From: Thermomonas flagellata
GTDB lineage: Bacteria; Pseudomonadota; Gammaproteobacteria; Xanthomonadales; Xanthomonadaceae
Assembly (NCBI RefSeq): GCF_022419185.1
Contig: NZ_JAJOZK010000001.1
Location: 1-64,000 of the forward strand
Reading direction: 5' to 3'
Length of the DNA stretch: 64,000 nucleotides
The notes under the pieces are model-generated. The model ran no database searches. It was not told the origin of the DNA and was given only the letters and a program-made list of their open reading frames with translations. Shown here in pieces: positions 27,084 to 36,775 of this stretch (within the stretch, counting starts at the first letter, position 1; each line of letters begins with the position of its first letter). The translations under genes and the position numbers were made by a program.

Positions 27084-27575
27084 TCAATGCACCGGTTCGG
27101 GCTCGTCCAGGAACATCTGGGTCTCCATCCAGGCGTAGGCGGCCTCGCTGCCGGGCTGGTCGAACAGCACCATCAGCACCACCCACTTGAGGTCGTCCAG
27201 GTCGATCTCGTCCTGGTCCAGCGCCATCGCCCGATCCAGCACCAGCTCGCGCTGGTCGGCAGTGAGGATGCCGTGCTGTTCGAGGAACAGCAGAAAGCCG
27301 CCGGCCTCGCGGGTCAGCTTGGCCGCCTCGGCCGCGTGCAGCACCCGCACCGGGCCTGGCGCGTGCGCCGGGGCCGCGGCAGGGCGCTGGCGCGCCAGCG
27401 CGTCCAGCCAGTCGAAGGCCTTGCCGATCTCCGCCGGCGAGAACCCGGCCTGGGCCAGCTCCTTCACCAGCGGGCCCTCGGCGGCGGTGAGGTCGGGGTC
27501 GGTCGGCGCGTAGGCGTCGGTTGCGAAGTAGTGCTCGAACAGGTACAGCAGGACGTCCAGGATGCTTTCTTTCAT
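27084..27575 (-). CDS. smg: Smg protein (DUF494)
   Basis: A 163-residue cytoplasmic protein of the Smg/DUF494 family, whose genes sit next to dprA in many gammaproteobacteria; the molecular function is not established. The N-terminus [17 protein letters not shown] and the C-terminal [17 protein letters not shown] with [10 protein letters not shown] are family hallmarks. Start ATG 27575 is chosen over an upstream in-frame ATG because MKESILDVL is the usual beginning. It follows dprA by 50 bp. Confidence 0.92.
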   Translation of the reverse strand: MKESILDVLLYLFEHYFATDAYAPTDPDLTAAEGPLVKELAQAGFSPAEIGKAFDWLDALARQRPAAAPAHAPGPVRVLHAAEAAKLTREAGGFLLFLEQHGILTADQRELVLDRAMALDQDEIDLDDLKWVVLMVLFDQPGSEAAYAWMETQMFLDEPEPVH

Positions 27576-27625
27576 GGCCCTCGGCCTGCGCCGCACGCGG
27601 CGCGGTGGAAGGAAACCGCTGGTGC

Positions 27626-28789
27626 TCACACCCCGATCCGGGAGTAGCGGCCGTGTGCGGACGCGACCCGCCCTTCCAACTCCAGCGCCAGCAGGATGGA
27701 CGAGGCCCGGGCGGGCGTCAATCCGCTGCGTTCGAGCAGTTCATCCATAGCGGTTGGGTCGTGGCCGAGTGCCTGCCACAACCGCTGGTGGTCGGCGTCC
27801 GGCTCGGACGGGCCGCCGGCGGGCGCGGGCGGGCCGGGCGGGGGCGCTGCGGCGGCGAGCCCGCCCGGCTGCAGTTCGCCCTTGAGCTGCGCCGCCAGGG
27901 CGCGCACGGCCGGGGCCAGCGCCTCCACGATCTCCTCCGGCGCTTCGACCAGCCCCGCCCCGTCGCGCAGCAGGCGGTGGCAGCCGCGCGCCTGCGGGTT
28001 GTCGATCGAGCCGGGCAGGGCGAACACCTCGCGCCCGGCCTCGGCGGCCAGGCGCGCGGTGATCAGCGCGCCGGAACGGGCCGCGGCCTCCACCACCAGC
28101 ACGCCAAGGGCGAGCCCGGCGAGGATCCGGTTGCGCGCCGGGAAGTGCGCGGCGCGCGCGCCGGTGCCCGGCAGGTGTTCGCTGACCACCGCGCCGGTGG
28201 CGGCGATTCGCGCCTGCAGCCCGGCGTGGCGCGGCGGGTAGGCGCGGTCGGGACCGGTGCCGAGCACCGCCAGGGTGACCCCGCCGGCGTCCAGGGTGGC
28301 CTGGTGCGCGGCGGCGTCGATCCCGGCCGCCAGTCCGCTGGCGATCGCCAGCCCGGTCGCGGCCAGGGCGCGGGCGAAGCGCGCCGCATGCGCGCGGCCG
28401 CCCGCGGTGGCGGCGCGGCTGCCGACGATCGCCAGCGCCGGCCGCCACAGCAGGGCGGGGTCCCCGGCCACGAACAGCGCCGGCGGCGGGCCGGGGATGC
28501 GCCGCAGCAGCGGCGGGTAGTCGGGATCGCGCCAGCCGAGCAGGTGGTGGCCGGGTTCGGCCAGCCACGCTTCGCCGCGCGCCAGCCGCGCCGGGTCGGG
28601 CCGGCGCAGGGCGCGGCAGGCCTCGGCATCGAGCCCGTGGCTGGCCCAGTCGCGCGGGCCGGCGGCGAGCACCGCGGCGGCATCGCCGTGGCTGTCCAAC
28701 AGGCGGCGCAGCGGCGCCGGGCGCACGCCGGCGGCGAGCAGGCGCAGCAGGGCATGGGCGGCGGCGGGCGGTGCGGGCGTGCGGGGCAT
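27626..28789 (-). CDS. dprA: DNA processing protein DprA
   Basis: Binds incoming single-stranded DNA in natural transformation and loads RecA. The 387-residue protein has a SAM-like N-terminal region, a Rossmann-like core ([74 protein letters not shown]) and a C-terminal winged helix (about 335-387) after a Pro-rich linker. Start ATG 28789 follows the natural N-terminus MPRTPAPP. All motifs are intact, so competence is plausible, but the uptake genes are not in the window. Confidence 0.95.
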   Translation of the reverse strand: MPRTPAPPAAAHALLRLLAAGVRPAPLRRLLDSHGDAAAVLAAGPRDWASHGLDAEACRALRRPDPARLARGEAWLAEPGHHLLGWRDPDYPPLLRRIPGPPPALFVAGDPALLWRPALAIVGSRAATAGGRAHAARFARALAATGLAIASGLAAGIDAAAHQATLDAGGVTLAVLGTGPDRAYPPRHAGLQARIAATGAVVSEHLPGTGARAAHFPARNRILAGLALGVLVVEAAARSGALITARLAAEAGREVFALPGSIDNPQARGCHRLLRDGAGLVEAPEEIVEALAPAVRALAAQLKGELQPGGLAAAAPPPGPPAPAGGPSEPDADHQRLWQALGHDPTAMDELLERSGLTPARASSILLALELEGRVASAHGRYSRIGV

Positions 28790-28812
28790 GCCGCCAGCGT
28801 GGCCCGCAAACG

Positions 28813-28838
28813 GCGACGGCGCCCTCGGGCGCCGTCGC
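28813..28838 (-). terminator. Terminator for the LysM gene
   Basis: GCGACGGCGCC (28813-28823) and GGCGCCGTCGC (28828-28838) form a perfect 11-bp stem with a CTCG loop. On the minus strand the stem is followed by CGTTTG. It lies between the LysM gene and dprA. Confidence 0.6.
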
Positions 28839-28866
28839 GGTGGTCGGTCGGAGGATGCCGCCGGCC

Positions 28867-30066
28867 TCAGTAGGGCGCGTCCGGATGCTTGAGCTCGTAG
28901 CCGACCCGGGTCGGCTTGACGCTGCTCATCACCAGCGCATAGCTGACGTCGCCGAAGGTGCGGAACACCATGGCGTGGCCGGCGTACTCGTCGGGCAGGC
29001 GCACCTTGTTCTCGAACAGGGTCAGGTCCTCGTCGCGGTCCAGCCCGTCCTTGACCCGGTCGGTGACCGAGTGGCCGCGGCGCCAGATCGAGAACACGGT
29101 GCCGTTGTCGATGCCCTGGCGGCTGCCGCCGGAGATCGCGATCACGTCGCGCGGGCCGGCGGTGGTGTACATGTCGGCCACCGCCATCACCTGCAGGCGC
29201 CCGTACGGCAGCTGCTGCTTGGGCGGATGCGGGAAGAACTGCAGGTCGTAGGGCTGCGCCTGCACCGGGATCAGGCGGTCGCCGACCCGGACCTCGCGGC
29301 CCTCGCTGTCCAGCAGCACGGTCGCGGCCTGGATGCCGCCGACCTCGCCGCGGGTGACGGTGCCGGTGGACTGGGTCATCAGCTCGTAGCCCAGGAACTC
29401 GGCGTTCTTGGTCGGGAACACCACCTCGCTCCAGTACGAGTCGCCGCTCAGCAGCGGCTTGCCGCGCGCATCCAGGTCCTGGGTCACCACGCGGTCGCAG
29501 CACAGGCCGGCGCGCTCGAGCAGGCGGTAGCGCTTCTGCGGGCGCACGATCAGGTAGCGGGTGCCGGGGGTCGCATCCTGCAGGCCGCGCACGTAGGCCA
29601 GCTGGCCGTTGCTGCCGCGCAGGCGGTCCTCCTCGAGGCCGACCACGTAGGGCAGCTCGTCGATGCTGTCCACCACCCGCAGGTCCTTCAGGAACGGCTC
29701 GATCTGGGCCAGCGGGATGGCGTTGATCGGGGCCTCGGTGCGCGGGCCGGGCTGCACGCTGGCGCTGGCCACGCGGCCGAGGTAGGCCAGGCTCAGCACG
29801 TCGCCGGGGTAGATCAGGTGCGGGTTCTTGATCTGCGGGTTGGCCTGCCAGATCTCCGGCCACAGCCAGGGCTTCTTGAGGAAACGGCCGGCGATGTCCC
29901 ACAGGGTGTCGCCGCGCTTGACCACGTAGGTGTCGGGGTGGTCGCCACGCAGGTCGACCGCCACCGCGTAGGTGGCCACGGTCAGCAAGGCCGCGGCGAG
30001 TACGGCGCGCAGCCCGCGCGCGGCCGGCGCGGCACCGCCCAAGGTCCGGGAAACTCGTTCAAGCAT
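28867..30066 (-). CDS. LysM-domain protein, secreted
   Basis: A 399-residue exported protein. It has a signal segment (about 15-36, AVLAAALLTVATYAVAVD), then one LysM peptidoglycan-binding domain (YVVKRGDTLWDIAGRF, WLWPEIWQANPQI, HLIYPGDVLSL) and a long C-terminal region of unknown fold that is well conserved next to dprA in this group. Start ATG 30066 (MLERVSRTL) is preferred to the upstream GTG/ATG choices. A TATAGT hexamer (minus strand, 30116-30121) is a likely -10, back to back with that of def. It probably acts at the cell wall. Confidence 0.9.
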   Translation of the reverse strand: MLERVSRTLGGAAPAARGLRAVLAAALLTVATYAVAVDLRGDHPDTYVVKRGDTLWDIAGRFLKKPWLWPEIWQANPQIKNPHLIYPGDVLSLAYLGRVASASVQPGPRTEAPINAIPLAQIEPFLKDLRVVDSIDELPYVVGLEEDRLRGSNGQLAYVRGLQDATPGTRYLIVRPQKRYRLLERAGLCCDRVVTQDLDARGKPLLSGDSYWSEVVFPTKNAEFLGYELMTQSTGTVTRGEVGGIQAATVLLDSEGREVRVGDRLIPVQAQPYDLQFFPHPPKQQLPYGRLQVMAVADMYTTAGPRDVIAISGGSRQGIDNGTVFSIWRRGHSVTDRVKDGLDRDEDLTLFENKVRLPDEYAGHAMVFRTFGDVSYALVMSSVKPTRVGYELKHPDAPY

Positions 30067-30169
30067 GGCAGCCAACTCCCCGCTCCGTATGGTGAAATCC
30101 CCCTGAAGCCGCGCCACTATAGCCCACAAAAACCGCCCCGGGGCAAGCGGCGGGCGGCGGCGGCCGCGC

Positions 30170-30175
30170 TACAAT
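30170..30175 (+). promoter_or_regulatory. Likely -10 hexamer for def
   Basis: TACAAT is 46 nt before the def start codon, and GGAG (30210-30213) serves as its ribosome site, so this transcript would have a normal leader. It faces the LysM gene promoter. Confidence 0.45.
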
Positions 30176-30221
30176 CGTGTCGCCGTTCGCAATTGCGACG
30201 CCCCGACCCGGAGTGCCCGCC

Positions 30222-30737
30222 ATGGCCCTGCTGCCGATCCTCGAGTTCCCCGACCCCCGCCTGCGCACGGTGGCGGCCGAGGTCGACCCCGCCGAGCTGG
30301 CCACGCCCGAGTTCCAGCGGCTGATCGACGCCATGTTCGAGACGATGTACGCGGCCCCCGGGATCGGCCTGGCCGCCAGCCAGGTCGACGTGCACAAGCG
30401 CTTCATGGTCATCGACGTGAGCGAGGACCGCAGCCGGCCACTGGTGTTCGTCAATCCGCGGATCGTCGCCAGCGAGGGCGGGCAGGTCTACCAGGAGGGC
30501 TGCCTGTCGGTGCCGGGGATCTTCGCCGACGTCACCCGCGCCGACACCATCACCGTGGAATTCCTCGACCGCCACGGCCAGCCGCAGGTGCTGACCTGCG
30601 ACGGCCTGCTCGCGGTCTGCATCCAGCACGAGATGGACCACCTGATCGGCAAGCTGTTCGTGGACTACTTGAGCCCGCTCAAGCGCGAGATGGTCCGCAA
30701 GAAGCTGCAGAAGGCCAAGCGCGCCGCCGCGGCCTGA
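30222..30737 (+). CDS. def: Peptide deformylase
   Basis: Removes the formyl group from N-terminal fMet of new proteins. The 171-residue protein has motif 1 GIGLAASQ, motif 2 EGCLSVPG (Cys metal ligand) and motif 3 QHEMDHLIG (HExxH metal site). Start ATG 30222 ([14 protein letters not shown]) has GGAG 8 nt upstream, while the longer frame starting at 30177 lacks one. It leads the def-fmt-rsmB operon, a conserved gamma-proteobacterial order. Confidence 0.97.
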   Translation: MALLPILEFPDPRLRTVAAEVDPAELATPEFQRLIDAMFETMYAAPGIGLAASQVDVHKRFMVIDVSEDRSRPLVFVNPRIVASEGGQVYQEGCLSVPGIFADVTRADTITVEFLDRHGQPQVLTCDGLLAVCIQHEMDHLIGKLFVDYLSPLKREMVRKKLQKAKRAAAA

Positions 30738-30741
30738 GCCG

Positions 30742-31659
30742 ATGCGGATCGTCTTCGCCGGCACGCCGGAATTCGCCGTGCCCAGCCTGCGTGCGGCCGC
30801 CGCGCGCGGCGAGGTGGTCGGCGTGTACACCCAGCCCGATCGCCCGGCCGGGCGCGGGCGCGGGCTGACGCCCTCGCCGGTGAAACTTGAGGCCGTGCGG
30901 CGCGGCCTGCCGGTGTACCAGCCGGAGAATTTCCGCACCGCCGAATCCAGGGCCACCCTGCGCGCGCTGCAGCCGGACCTGATGGTGGTGGTCGCCTATG
31001 GGCTGCTGCTGCCGCAGGCGGTGCTGGACATCCCGGTGCACGGCGGCTGGAACGTGCATGCCTCGCTGCTGCCGCGCTGGCGCGGCGCGGCGCCGATCCA
31101 GCGCGCGATCGAAGCCGGCGACACCCGCACCGGGGTGTGCCTGATGCGGATGGAGAAGGGCCTGGACACCGGCCCGGTGCTGCTGGCGCAGGCCACCGAC
31201 ATCGGCCCCGAGGAGACCGCCGGCCAACTGCACGACCGCCTGGCCACGCTCGGCGCGCAGGTGCTGGGCGATGGCCTGGGCCTGCTGCGCGCCGGCCTGC
31301 TGCCGGTGCCGCAGCCGCAGCCGCAGGCGGGCGTCACCTACGCGCACAAGCTGGACAAGGCCGAGGCCCGGCTCGATTGGTCGCAGCCGGCCATCACGCT
31401 GGCCAACAAGGTGCGCGCGTTCCACCCGTGGCCGGTGGCGGAAGCGCCGCTGGCCGGCGAGCGCGTGCGCATCCATGCCGCGCGCGCGCTCGACGAGGCG
31501 CACGCCGCTGCCCCCGGCAGCGTGTTGCGCGCCGGGCGCGAGGGCATCGACGTCGCTTGCGGGCAGGGCGTGCTGCGCCTGCTGAGCCTGCAACGCGAGG
31601 GCGGCAGGCCGGTGTCCGCGCAGGATTACCGCAACGCCCGCCGCGACGTGTTCGCGTGA
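30742..31659 (+). CDS. fmt: Methionyl-tRNA formyltransferase
   Basis: Formylates initiator Met-tRNA with 10-formyltetrahydrofolate. The 305-residue protein has [16 protein letters not shown] at the start, [12 protein letters not shown], and the catalytic stretch [17 protein letters not shown], followed by the C-terminal tRNA-binding domain ([11 protein letters not shown]). It lies 4 bp after def and overlaps rsmB by 4 nt (GTGA). Confidence 0.97.
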   Translation: MRIVFAGTPEFAVPSLRAAAARGEVVGVYTQPDRPAGRGRGLTPSPVKLEAVRRGLPVYQPENFRTAESRATLRALQPDLMVVVAYGLLLPQAVLDIPVHGGWNVHASLLPRWRGAAPIQRAIEAGDTRTGVCLMRMEKGLDTGPVLLAQATDIGPEETAGQLHDRLATLGAQVLGDGLGLLRAGLLPVPQPQPQAGVTYAHKLDKAEARLDWSQPAITLANKVRAFHPWPVAEAPLAGERVRIHAARALDEAHAAAPGSVLRAGREGIDVACGQGVLRLLSLQREGGRPVSAQDYRNARRDVFA

Positions 31660-32942
31660 GCGATGGCGTCGCCCCCCGCGTCGCCGCGGCGCGCACCCTC
31701 GACGCGGTGCTGCACCGCGGACGCTCGCTGAAGGCGGCGCTCGGCGCCGGCCTGCCGGCCCTCGCCGATCCGCGCGACCGCGCGCTGGTGGAAGCCATGG
31801 TGCTGGCCGCGCTGCGCCAGCGCGTGCGCTACAACGCCGCGCTGGATGGGTGGACGCCGCGCCCGCTGGGCCCGCGCGACGCCCTGCTGCGCGCCCTGCT
31901 GCTGGCCGGCTTCGCCCAGCTCGAACTGGGCCTGCCTGCGCACGCGGTGCTCGCGGCCACGGTGGACGCCGCGCGCGCCCTGGGCCGCGCGCACCAGGCC
32001 GGGATGGTCAATGCGCTGCTGCGCCGGGCCACCCGCGAGCCGCTGCCGGCCGCCGCGCCCGAGGCCGCGTGGCCGGACTGGCTGGCGACGCAGGTGCGCG
32101 CGGACTGGCCGCAGCAGGCGGCGGCCATCTTCGCCGCGAGCGCGCAGCTGCCGCCGCTGTGGCTGCGGGTGAACCGCCGCGTGCAGCCGCGCGACGCCTA
32201 CCGCACGCGCCTGCACGAGGCCGGCATCGAGAGCGCGATCGACGACGCGCTGCCCGACGCGCTGCGCCTGTCGACGCCGCTGCCGGTGCAGCAGCTGCCC
32301 GGCTTCGAGGCCGGCGCGGTGTCGGTGCAGGACGCCAGCGCGCAGGCGGTGGCCGACGCGCTGGCGCCCGCACCCGGCGCGCGCGTGCTCGACGCCTGCG
32401 CCGCGCCCGGCGGCAAGGCCGCGCACCTGGCCGAGCGCGATCCCTCCCTGCGCATCACCGCGCTGGACGTGGACGCCCGCCGCGTGCGCCGGATGCAGGA
32501 CACCTTCGCGCGGTTGCGGCTGGGCGCCATTGAGGCGCGCACCGGCGACGCCACCCGCCCCGCCGCGTGGTGGGACGGCACCCCGTTCGACGCCATCCTG
32601 ATCGACGCCCCGTGCAGCGCCACCGGCATCGTGCGCCGCCAGCCCGACGTGCTGCTGCACCGGCGCGCGGCCGACCTCGCCGCGCTCGTGCAGACCCAAG
32701 CCGCGCTGCTGGATGCGCTGTGGCCGCTGCTCGCGCCGGGTGGCGTGCTGGTGTACGCCACCTGCTCGATCCTGCGCGCGGAGAACGCCGCGCAGGTCGA
32801 GGGCTTCCTCGCGCGGACGCCAGACGCGACTCCGGAACCGCTGGATACGCGCTTCGGCCACGCCAGCGGCGCCGGCCGCCAGCGCCTGCCCGGCGAGGGC
32901 GGCAGGGACGGCTTCTTCTATGCGCGGCTGCGCAAGGGATGA
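31656..32942 (+). CDS. rsmB: 16S rRNA m5C967 methyltransferase RsmB
   Basis: Methylates C967 of 16S rRNA using SAM. The 428-residue protein has an N-terminal NusB-like domain (about 5-140) and a Rossmann methyltransferase domain: SAM motif [12 protein letters not shown], motif [17 protein letters not shown] and the catalytic Cys in YATCSI. Start is GTG 31656, overlapping the fmt stop as GTGA; no better ATG exists at the expected N-terminus. It completes def-fmt-rsmB. Confidence 0.95.
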   Translation: MSDGVAPRVAAARTLDAVLHRGRSLKAALGAGLPALADPRDRALVEAMVLAALRQRVRYNAALDGWTPRPLGPRDALLRALLLAGFAQLELGLPAHAVLAATVDAARALGRAHQAGMVNALLRRATREPLPAAAPEAAWPDWLATQVRADWPQQAAAIFAASAQLPPLWLRVNRRVQPRDAYRTRLHEAGIESAIDDALPDALRLSTPLPVQQLPGFEAGAVSVQDASAQAVADALAPAPGARVLDACAAPGGKAAHLAERDPSLRITALDVDARRVRRMQDTFARLRLGAIEARTGDATRPAAWWDGTPFDAILIDAPCSATGIVRRQPDVLLHRRAADLAALVQTQAALLDALWPLLAPGGVLVYATCSILRAENAAQVEGFLARTPDATPEPLDTRFGHASGAGRQRLPGEGGRDGFFYARLRKG

Positions 32943-32956
32943 GCGGATGCCGCGGC

Positions 32957-32962
32957 TAGAAT
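32957..32962 (+). promoter_or_regulatory. Likely -10 hexamer of the first GT39 gene
   Basis: TAGAAT ends 8 nt before the ATG at 32971 and no Shine-Dalgarno sequence is seen. This suggests a leaderless or very short-leader message. Confidence 0.4.
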
Positions 32963-32970
32963 CCGCCCCC

Positions 32971-34623
32971 ATGCCCGCCGCGCGCCGCGAGACCTGGCTG
33001 TTCTGGGGACTGGCCCTGCTGATCCTGGGCGCGGGCCTGGGCCTGCGCGATCCGTGGCCGGCGGACGAGCCGCGCTTCGCACTGGCGGCGCGGCAGATGG
33101 TGGAGAGCGGGCAGTGGCTGTTCCCGCACCGCGGCGCGGAGCTGTATTCGGACAAGCCGCCGCTGTTCATGTGGCTGCAGGCGGGGCTGCTGTGGCTGAC
33201 CGGCGAGCTGCGCCTCGCCTTCCTGCTGCCCTCGCTGCTGGCCGCGCTGGGCACCCTGTGGTGCGTGGCGGACCTCGGGCGCCGGCTGTGGACGCGCCGG
33301 GTCGGCCTGTATGCGGGCTGGCTGGTGCTGCTGACCCTGCAGTTCACCTGGCAGGCGAAGAAGGCGCAGATCGACCCGCTGCTGGTGTTCTGGATCACGC
33401 TGGCCAACTACGGCCTGCTGCGCCACCTGCTGCGCGGGCCGGACTGGCGCTGGTGGACGCTCGGCTGGGCCGCGGCCGGACTCGGCACCATCACCAAGGG
33501 CGTGGGCGTGCTGGCGCTGCTGCTGCTGCTGCCGGCCGCGTTCGCGGCGCTGCGCGGCTGGCCGGGGGTGCGCGTGCACGCGCGCGACGGCCGCTTCTGG
33601 TTGGGGCCGTTGGCGTTCGTCGCCGCCTGCGGGGTGTGGCTGGGGCCGATGCTGGTGGCCGCGCTCGGCACCGGCAGCGCCGAGTACCGCGCGTATGTGG
33701 ACGACATCCTGCTGCGCCAGACCGTGACCCGCTACGCCGAGTCCTGGCACCACCAGCAGCCGCCCTGGTACTTCCTGGAAGTGGCGCTGACCACCTGGCT
33801 GCCGACCGTGCTGGCGCTGCCGTGGGCGATCCCGGCGTGGCGGCGGCGGCTGCGCCGGCGCGATCCGCGCTACCTGCTGCCGCTGGCCTGGGTGGGGCTG
33901 GTGTTCGTGTTCTTCAGCATCCCGGCGGGCAAGCGTGACATGTACATCCTGCCGGCGCTGCCGATGCTGGCGCTGGCGCTGGCGCCGCTGCTGCCGGGCC
34001 TGCTGCGCCGGCGCGGGCCGCGGCGCCTGCTGGTGGGGTTCGTGCTGGTGTTCGGGCTGGCCCTGCTCGGCGTCGGCCTGGCCCTGGGGCTGGGCGATCC
34101 GCGCCTGGCGCAGAAGGTGCTGGAGGGCCGCGACCCGGCGGTCGTGCACGCGGTCGGCTGGACCCTGGCGCTGGCCGGCGCCAGCGGGCTGCTGGCGTTG
34201 GGGGTCTGGCGGCGCGTGGGGCCGGCGCGCGCGGTGGTGGCCATGCTCAGCGTGCTGTGGGTGCTGTTCGGCGTGCTCGCCGCGCCCGCGCTCAACGACG
34301 GCAGCTCCGCGCGCGGGTTGATGCGCCGGGTCGGCGCGGCGATCGGGCCGCGGGCCGAGCTCGGGCTGGTCGGCTGGCGCGAGCAGCAGCTGCTGATGGC
34401 CGACCGCCCGGCCGCCGAGTTCGGTTTCAAGCGCCCGCCGCAGGCGCAGTTCGCCGCCGGCGTGCGCTGGCAGCAGGCGGCGCCGGCGACGCGCTGGCTG
34501 CTGGTGGAGGAAGGCGACGGGCTGCCGGCCTGCGTCGCGCGCGCGCAGGCGCGCGACATGGGCCAGAGCAACCGCCGCCGCTGGTGGCTGCTGCCCGGAG
34601 GCGCGACCGGTGGTTGCCGCTGA
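32971..34623 (+). CDS. GT39-family membrane glycosyltransferase (ArnT/PMT type), copy 1
   Basis: A 550-residue inner-membrane glycosyltransferase expected to use polyprenyl-phosphate sugars on the periplasmic face. It has the acidic motif of the first loop (DPWPADEPRFALAARQMVESG), SDKPPLFMWLQAGLLWL, KAQIDPLLVFWITLA, TKGVGVLALL, about eleven membrane helices and a soluble C-terminal domain from about 450. The start ATG 32971 suits the hydrophobic N-terminus; ATG 32947 in frame is possible. It overlaps the next glycosyltransferase by 14 nt. Lipid A, O-antigen or protein could be the acceptor. Confidence 0.85.
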   Translation: MPAARRETWLFWGLALLILGAGLGLRDPWPADEPRFALAARQMVESGQWLFPHRGAELYSDKPPLFMWLQAGLLWLTGELRLAFLLPSLLAALGTLWCVADLGRRLWTRRVGLYAGWLVLLTLQFTWQAKKAQIDPLLVFWITLANYGLLRHLLRGPDWRWWTLGWAAAGLGTITKGVGVLALLLLLPAAFAALRGWPGVRVHARDGRFWLGPLAFVAACGVWLGPMLVAALGTGSAEYRAYVDDILLRQTVTRYAESWHHQQPPWYFLEVALTTWLPTVLALPWAIPAWRRRLRRRDPRYLLPLAWVGLVFVFFSIPAGKRDMYILPALPMLALALAPLLPGLLRRRGPRRLLVGFVLVFGLALLGVGLALGLGDPRLAQKVLEGRDPAVVHAVGWTLALAGASGLLALGVWRRVGPARAVVAMLSVLWVLFGVLAAPALNDGSSARGLMRRVGAAIGPRAELGLVGWREQQLLMADRPAAEFGFKRPPQAQFAAGVRWQQAAPATRWLLVEEGDGLPACVARAQARDMGQSNRRRWWLLPGGATGGCR

Positions 34624-35614
34624 CGGATCGCCCTGGCTGAGCCTGCTGGTGCCGGTCTACCAGGTGGAGGCCTACGTCGAGGCCTGCCTGCGCTCGGTGC
34701 TGGCGCAGGCCGATGCCGGGGTGGAGATCCTGGTGCTGGACGACGCCGGCCGCGACGGCTCGTGGGCGAAGGTGGAGGCGCTGGCCGCGGCGCACCCCGG
34801 GCGGCTGCGCCTGCTGCGGCATCCGCAGAACCGCGGCATCGCGGCGGCGCGCAACACCCTGCTCGCGCAGGCGCGCGGCGCGTACGTCTGGTTCCTCGAT
34901 TCGGACGATGTGCTGTTCCCCAGCGCGTTGGCCGCGGTGCGTCCGCTGCTGGCGGCGCCGGATGCGCCGGACCTGCTGCTGTGCGACTTCGCCCTGCTGC
35001 GCGCGCGGCCGCGCCTGCGCCACCGCCTGCGCGGCGAAGGCCACCGGCGCACGCACCTTGCCGCGCCGATCCGCACGTCCAGCGACCGCGCCGCGCTGGC
35101 CGCCGGCTGGCTGTGGCGGCGCCAGCTGCATCCATGGTCCAAGATCGGCCGCCGCCAGGTCTGGCAGCAGGTCGAGTTTGCACAAGGGCGCTACTTCGAG
35201 GACATGGCGGCGATCCCCGACCTGCTGCGTGCCAGCGCCACCTGGGCCTACCTGCCGCGGCCGTTGGTCGGCTACCGCCAGCACCCGGCCAGCATCGTCG
35301 CCAGCCCGACGCCGGCCAAGCTGCGCGACCTGCTGTGGGCGCACGCCCGGCTGCGCACTGGCGTGCTGGCGCTGGCGGAGGGCGGCGATCCGCGCGTGCA
35401 GGCCGCGCTGGACTACTTCGGCCTGCGCACCTTTGCCAACCTGGCGCGCAAGCTGGGGCGCGAGGATCCGGCGCTGGAGGCAGAAGCCCGGGTGGCATTC
35501 GTGGCGGCCTTCCCCGACCTTGGCCGCGCGGCCCTGCGCGCGCTGCGCGCGCGCGGCGAGTGGCTGCGCGCATGGCGGATCCGCCGCAGCCTGGCGCGCC
35601 GGGGCTGGGCATGA
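34610..35614 (+). CDS. Family 2 glycosyltransferase
   Basis: A 334-residue cytoplasmic GT-A enzyme: SLLVPVYQVEAYVEACLRSV, VEILVLDDAGRDGSW, NRGIAAARNTLL and the sugar-nucleotide/metal motif WFLDSDDVLFP. The rest includes an acceptor region (RYFEDMAAIPDLLRAS). Start GTG 34610 has GGAG (34597-34600) nine nt upstream. It overlaps the GT39 gene by 14 nt and the next gene by 4 nt (ATGA), so the three form one unit, probably for an envelope glycan. Confidence 0.88.
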   Translation: MVAADGSPWLSLLVPVYQVEAYVEACLRSVLAQADAGVEILVLDDAGRDGSWAKVEALAAAHPGRLRLLRHPQNRGIAAARNTLLAQARGAYVWFLDSDDVLFPSALAAVRPLLAAPDAPDLLLCDFALLRARPRLRHRLRGEGHRRTHLAAPIRTSSDRAALAAGWLWRRQLHPWSKIGRRQVWQQVEFAQGRYFEDMAAIPDLLRASATWAYLPRPLVGYRQHPASIVASPTPAKLRDLLWAHARLRTGVLALAEGGDPRVQAALDYFGLRTFANLARKLGREDPALEAEARVAFVAAFPDLGRAALRALRARGEWLRAWRIRRSLARRGWA

Positions 35615-36756
35615 GCGCCCCGGTGCGGGTGCTGCACTTCGTCACCGGCGGGTTCTCCGGTGGTGCGACCCAGGTGGCGATCCAGCTGGTCGAGGCGGCG
35701 CGCGCGGGCGGGGCGATCGAACCGCTGCTGGTGCTGCGGCGCAAGCGGCGCACGCCGCCGGAGCGCATCGCCCAGCTGCGCGCGCGCGGGGTGCCGCTGG
35801 CGCTGGTGCCGGGCTGGTCGCACCTGGCCACCGTCCTCGCCCTGGCCGGGCTGTGCCGCCAGTTCCGCCCCGACGTGCTGATCGCGCACGGCTATTCCGA
35901 ACACCTGTGGGGGCGCTACGCCGGGCTGCTGGCGCAGGTGCCGCACCTGGTGCACGTCGAGCACAACACGCGCGAGCGCTACACCCGCTGGCGGCTGGCG
36001 CAGACGCGCTGGCTGGCGCGCCGCACCGACCGCATCGTGGGCTGCTCGGAAGGCGTGCGCCAGGTGCTGCTGGCGATGGGCATGCCCGCCGGGCGCACGC
36101 TGGCCATCCCCAACGGCATCGACCTGACCCCGTTCGCGCAGGCCGAGGCGCATCCGCATGCCGCGCGCATCCCCGGGATCGTGATGGTCGCGCGCTTCTC
36201 CAGGCAGAAGGACCACGCCACCCTGCTGCGCGCGGTGGCGCTGCTGGCGGCGCGCGGCCTGCGCGTGCCGGTGCAGCTGCCGGGCGGCGGCAAGGCCCTG
36301 CACCGCAAGCCGCTGGAACGGCTGGCGGCAGAGCTGGGCATCGCCGCGCAAGTGGAGTTCCCCGGGGTGGTGCGCGACGTGCCGCAGCGGCTGCTGGCGC
36401 ACCAGCTGTGCGTGCTCAGCACCCACTACGAAGGCATGCCGTTGGCGCTGCTGGAAGGCATGGCCGCCGGCTGCGCGGTGGTCGGCAGCGCGGTGCCGGG
36501 CGTGCGCGAGGTGATCGCCGACGGCGTGGACGGGCTGCTGGTCCCGGAGGGCGATGCCGAGGCGCTGGCGCAGGCGCTGGAGCGCCTGCTGCGCGATCCG
36601 GCGCTGGCCGCGCGGCTGGCCGCGCAGGCGCGCGCCACGGCGCTGCGCGAGTACGGGCGCGAGCGCATGCACCGCCGCTACGCGCAGCTGTGCCTGGCGC
36701 TGGCCGGGCGCGTGCCGGACGCGGAGGGGGGCGAGGCGGACGCCGCCAGCGCATGA
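35611..36756 (+). CDS. Family 4 glycosyltransferase
   Basis: A 381-residue GT-B enzyme with FSGGATQVAIQLVEAA at the N-terminal loop, AHGYSEHLWGRYAGLL, NGIDLTPF, VMVARFSRQKDHATLLRA and the catalytic stretch STHYEGMPLALLEGMAAG with GLLVPEGD. The family transfers sugars from nucleotide donors to lipid-linked or polysaccharide acceptors. ATGA overlap joins it to the family 2 gene. It converges on galE, 19 bp away. Confidence 0.9.
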   Translation: MSAPVRVLHFVTGGFSGGATQVAIQLVEAARAGGAIEPLLVLRRKRRTPPERIAQLRARGVPLALVPGWSHLATVLALAGLCRQFRPDVLIAHGYSEHLWGRYAGLLAQVPHLVHVEHNTRERYTRWRLAQTRWLARRTDRIVGCSEGVRQVLLAMGMPAGRTLAIPNGIDLTPFAQAEAHPHAARIPGIVMVARFSRQKDHATLLRAVALLAARGLRVPVQLPGGGKALHRKPLERLAAELGIAAQVEFPGVVRDVPQRLLAHQLCVLSTHYEGMPLALLEGMAAGCAVVGSAVPGVREVIADGVDGLLVPEGDAEALAQALERLLRDPALAARLAAQARATALREYGRERMHRRYAQLCLALAGRVPDAEGGEADAASA

Positions 36757-36775
36757 GCCGCGCGCGCCGGCGCGC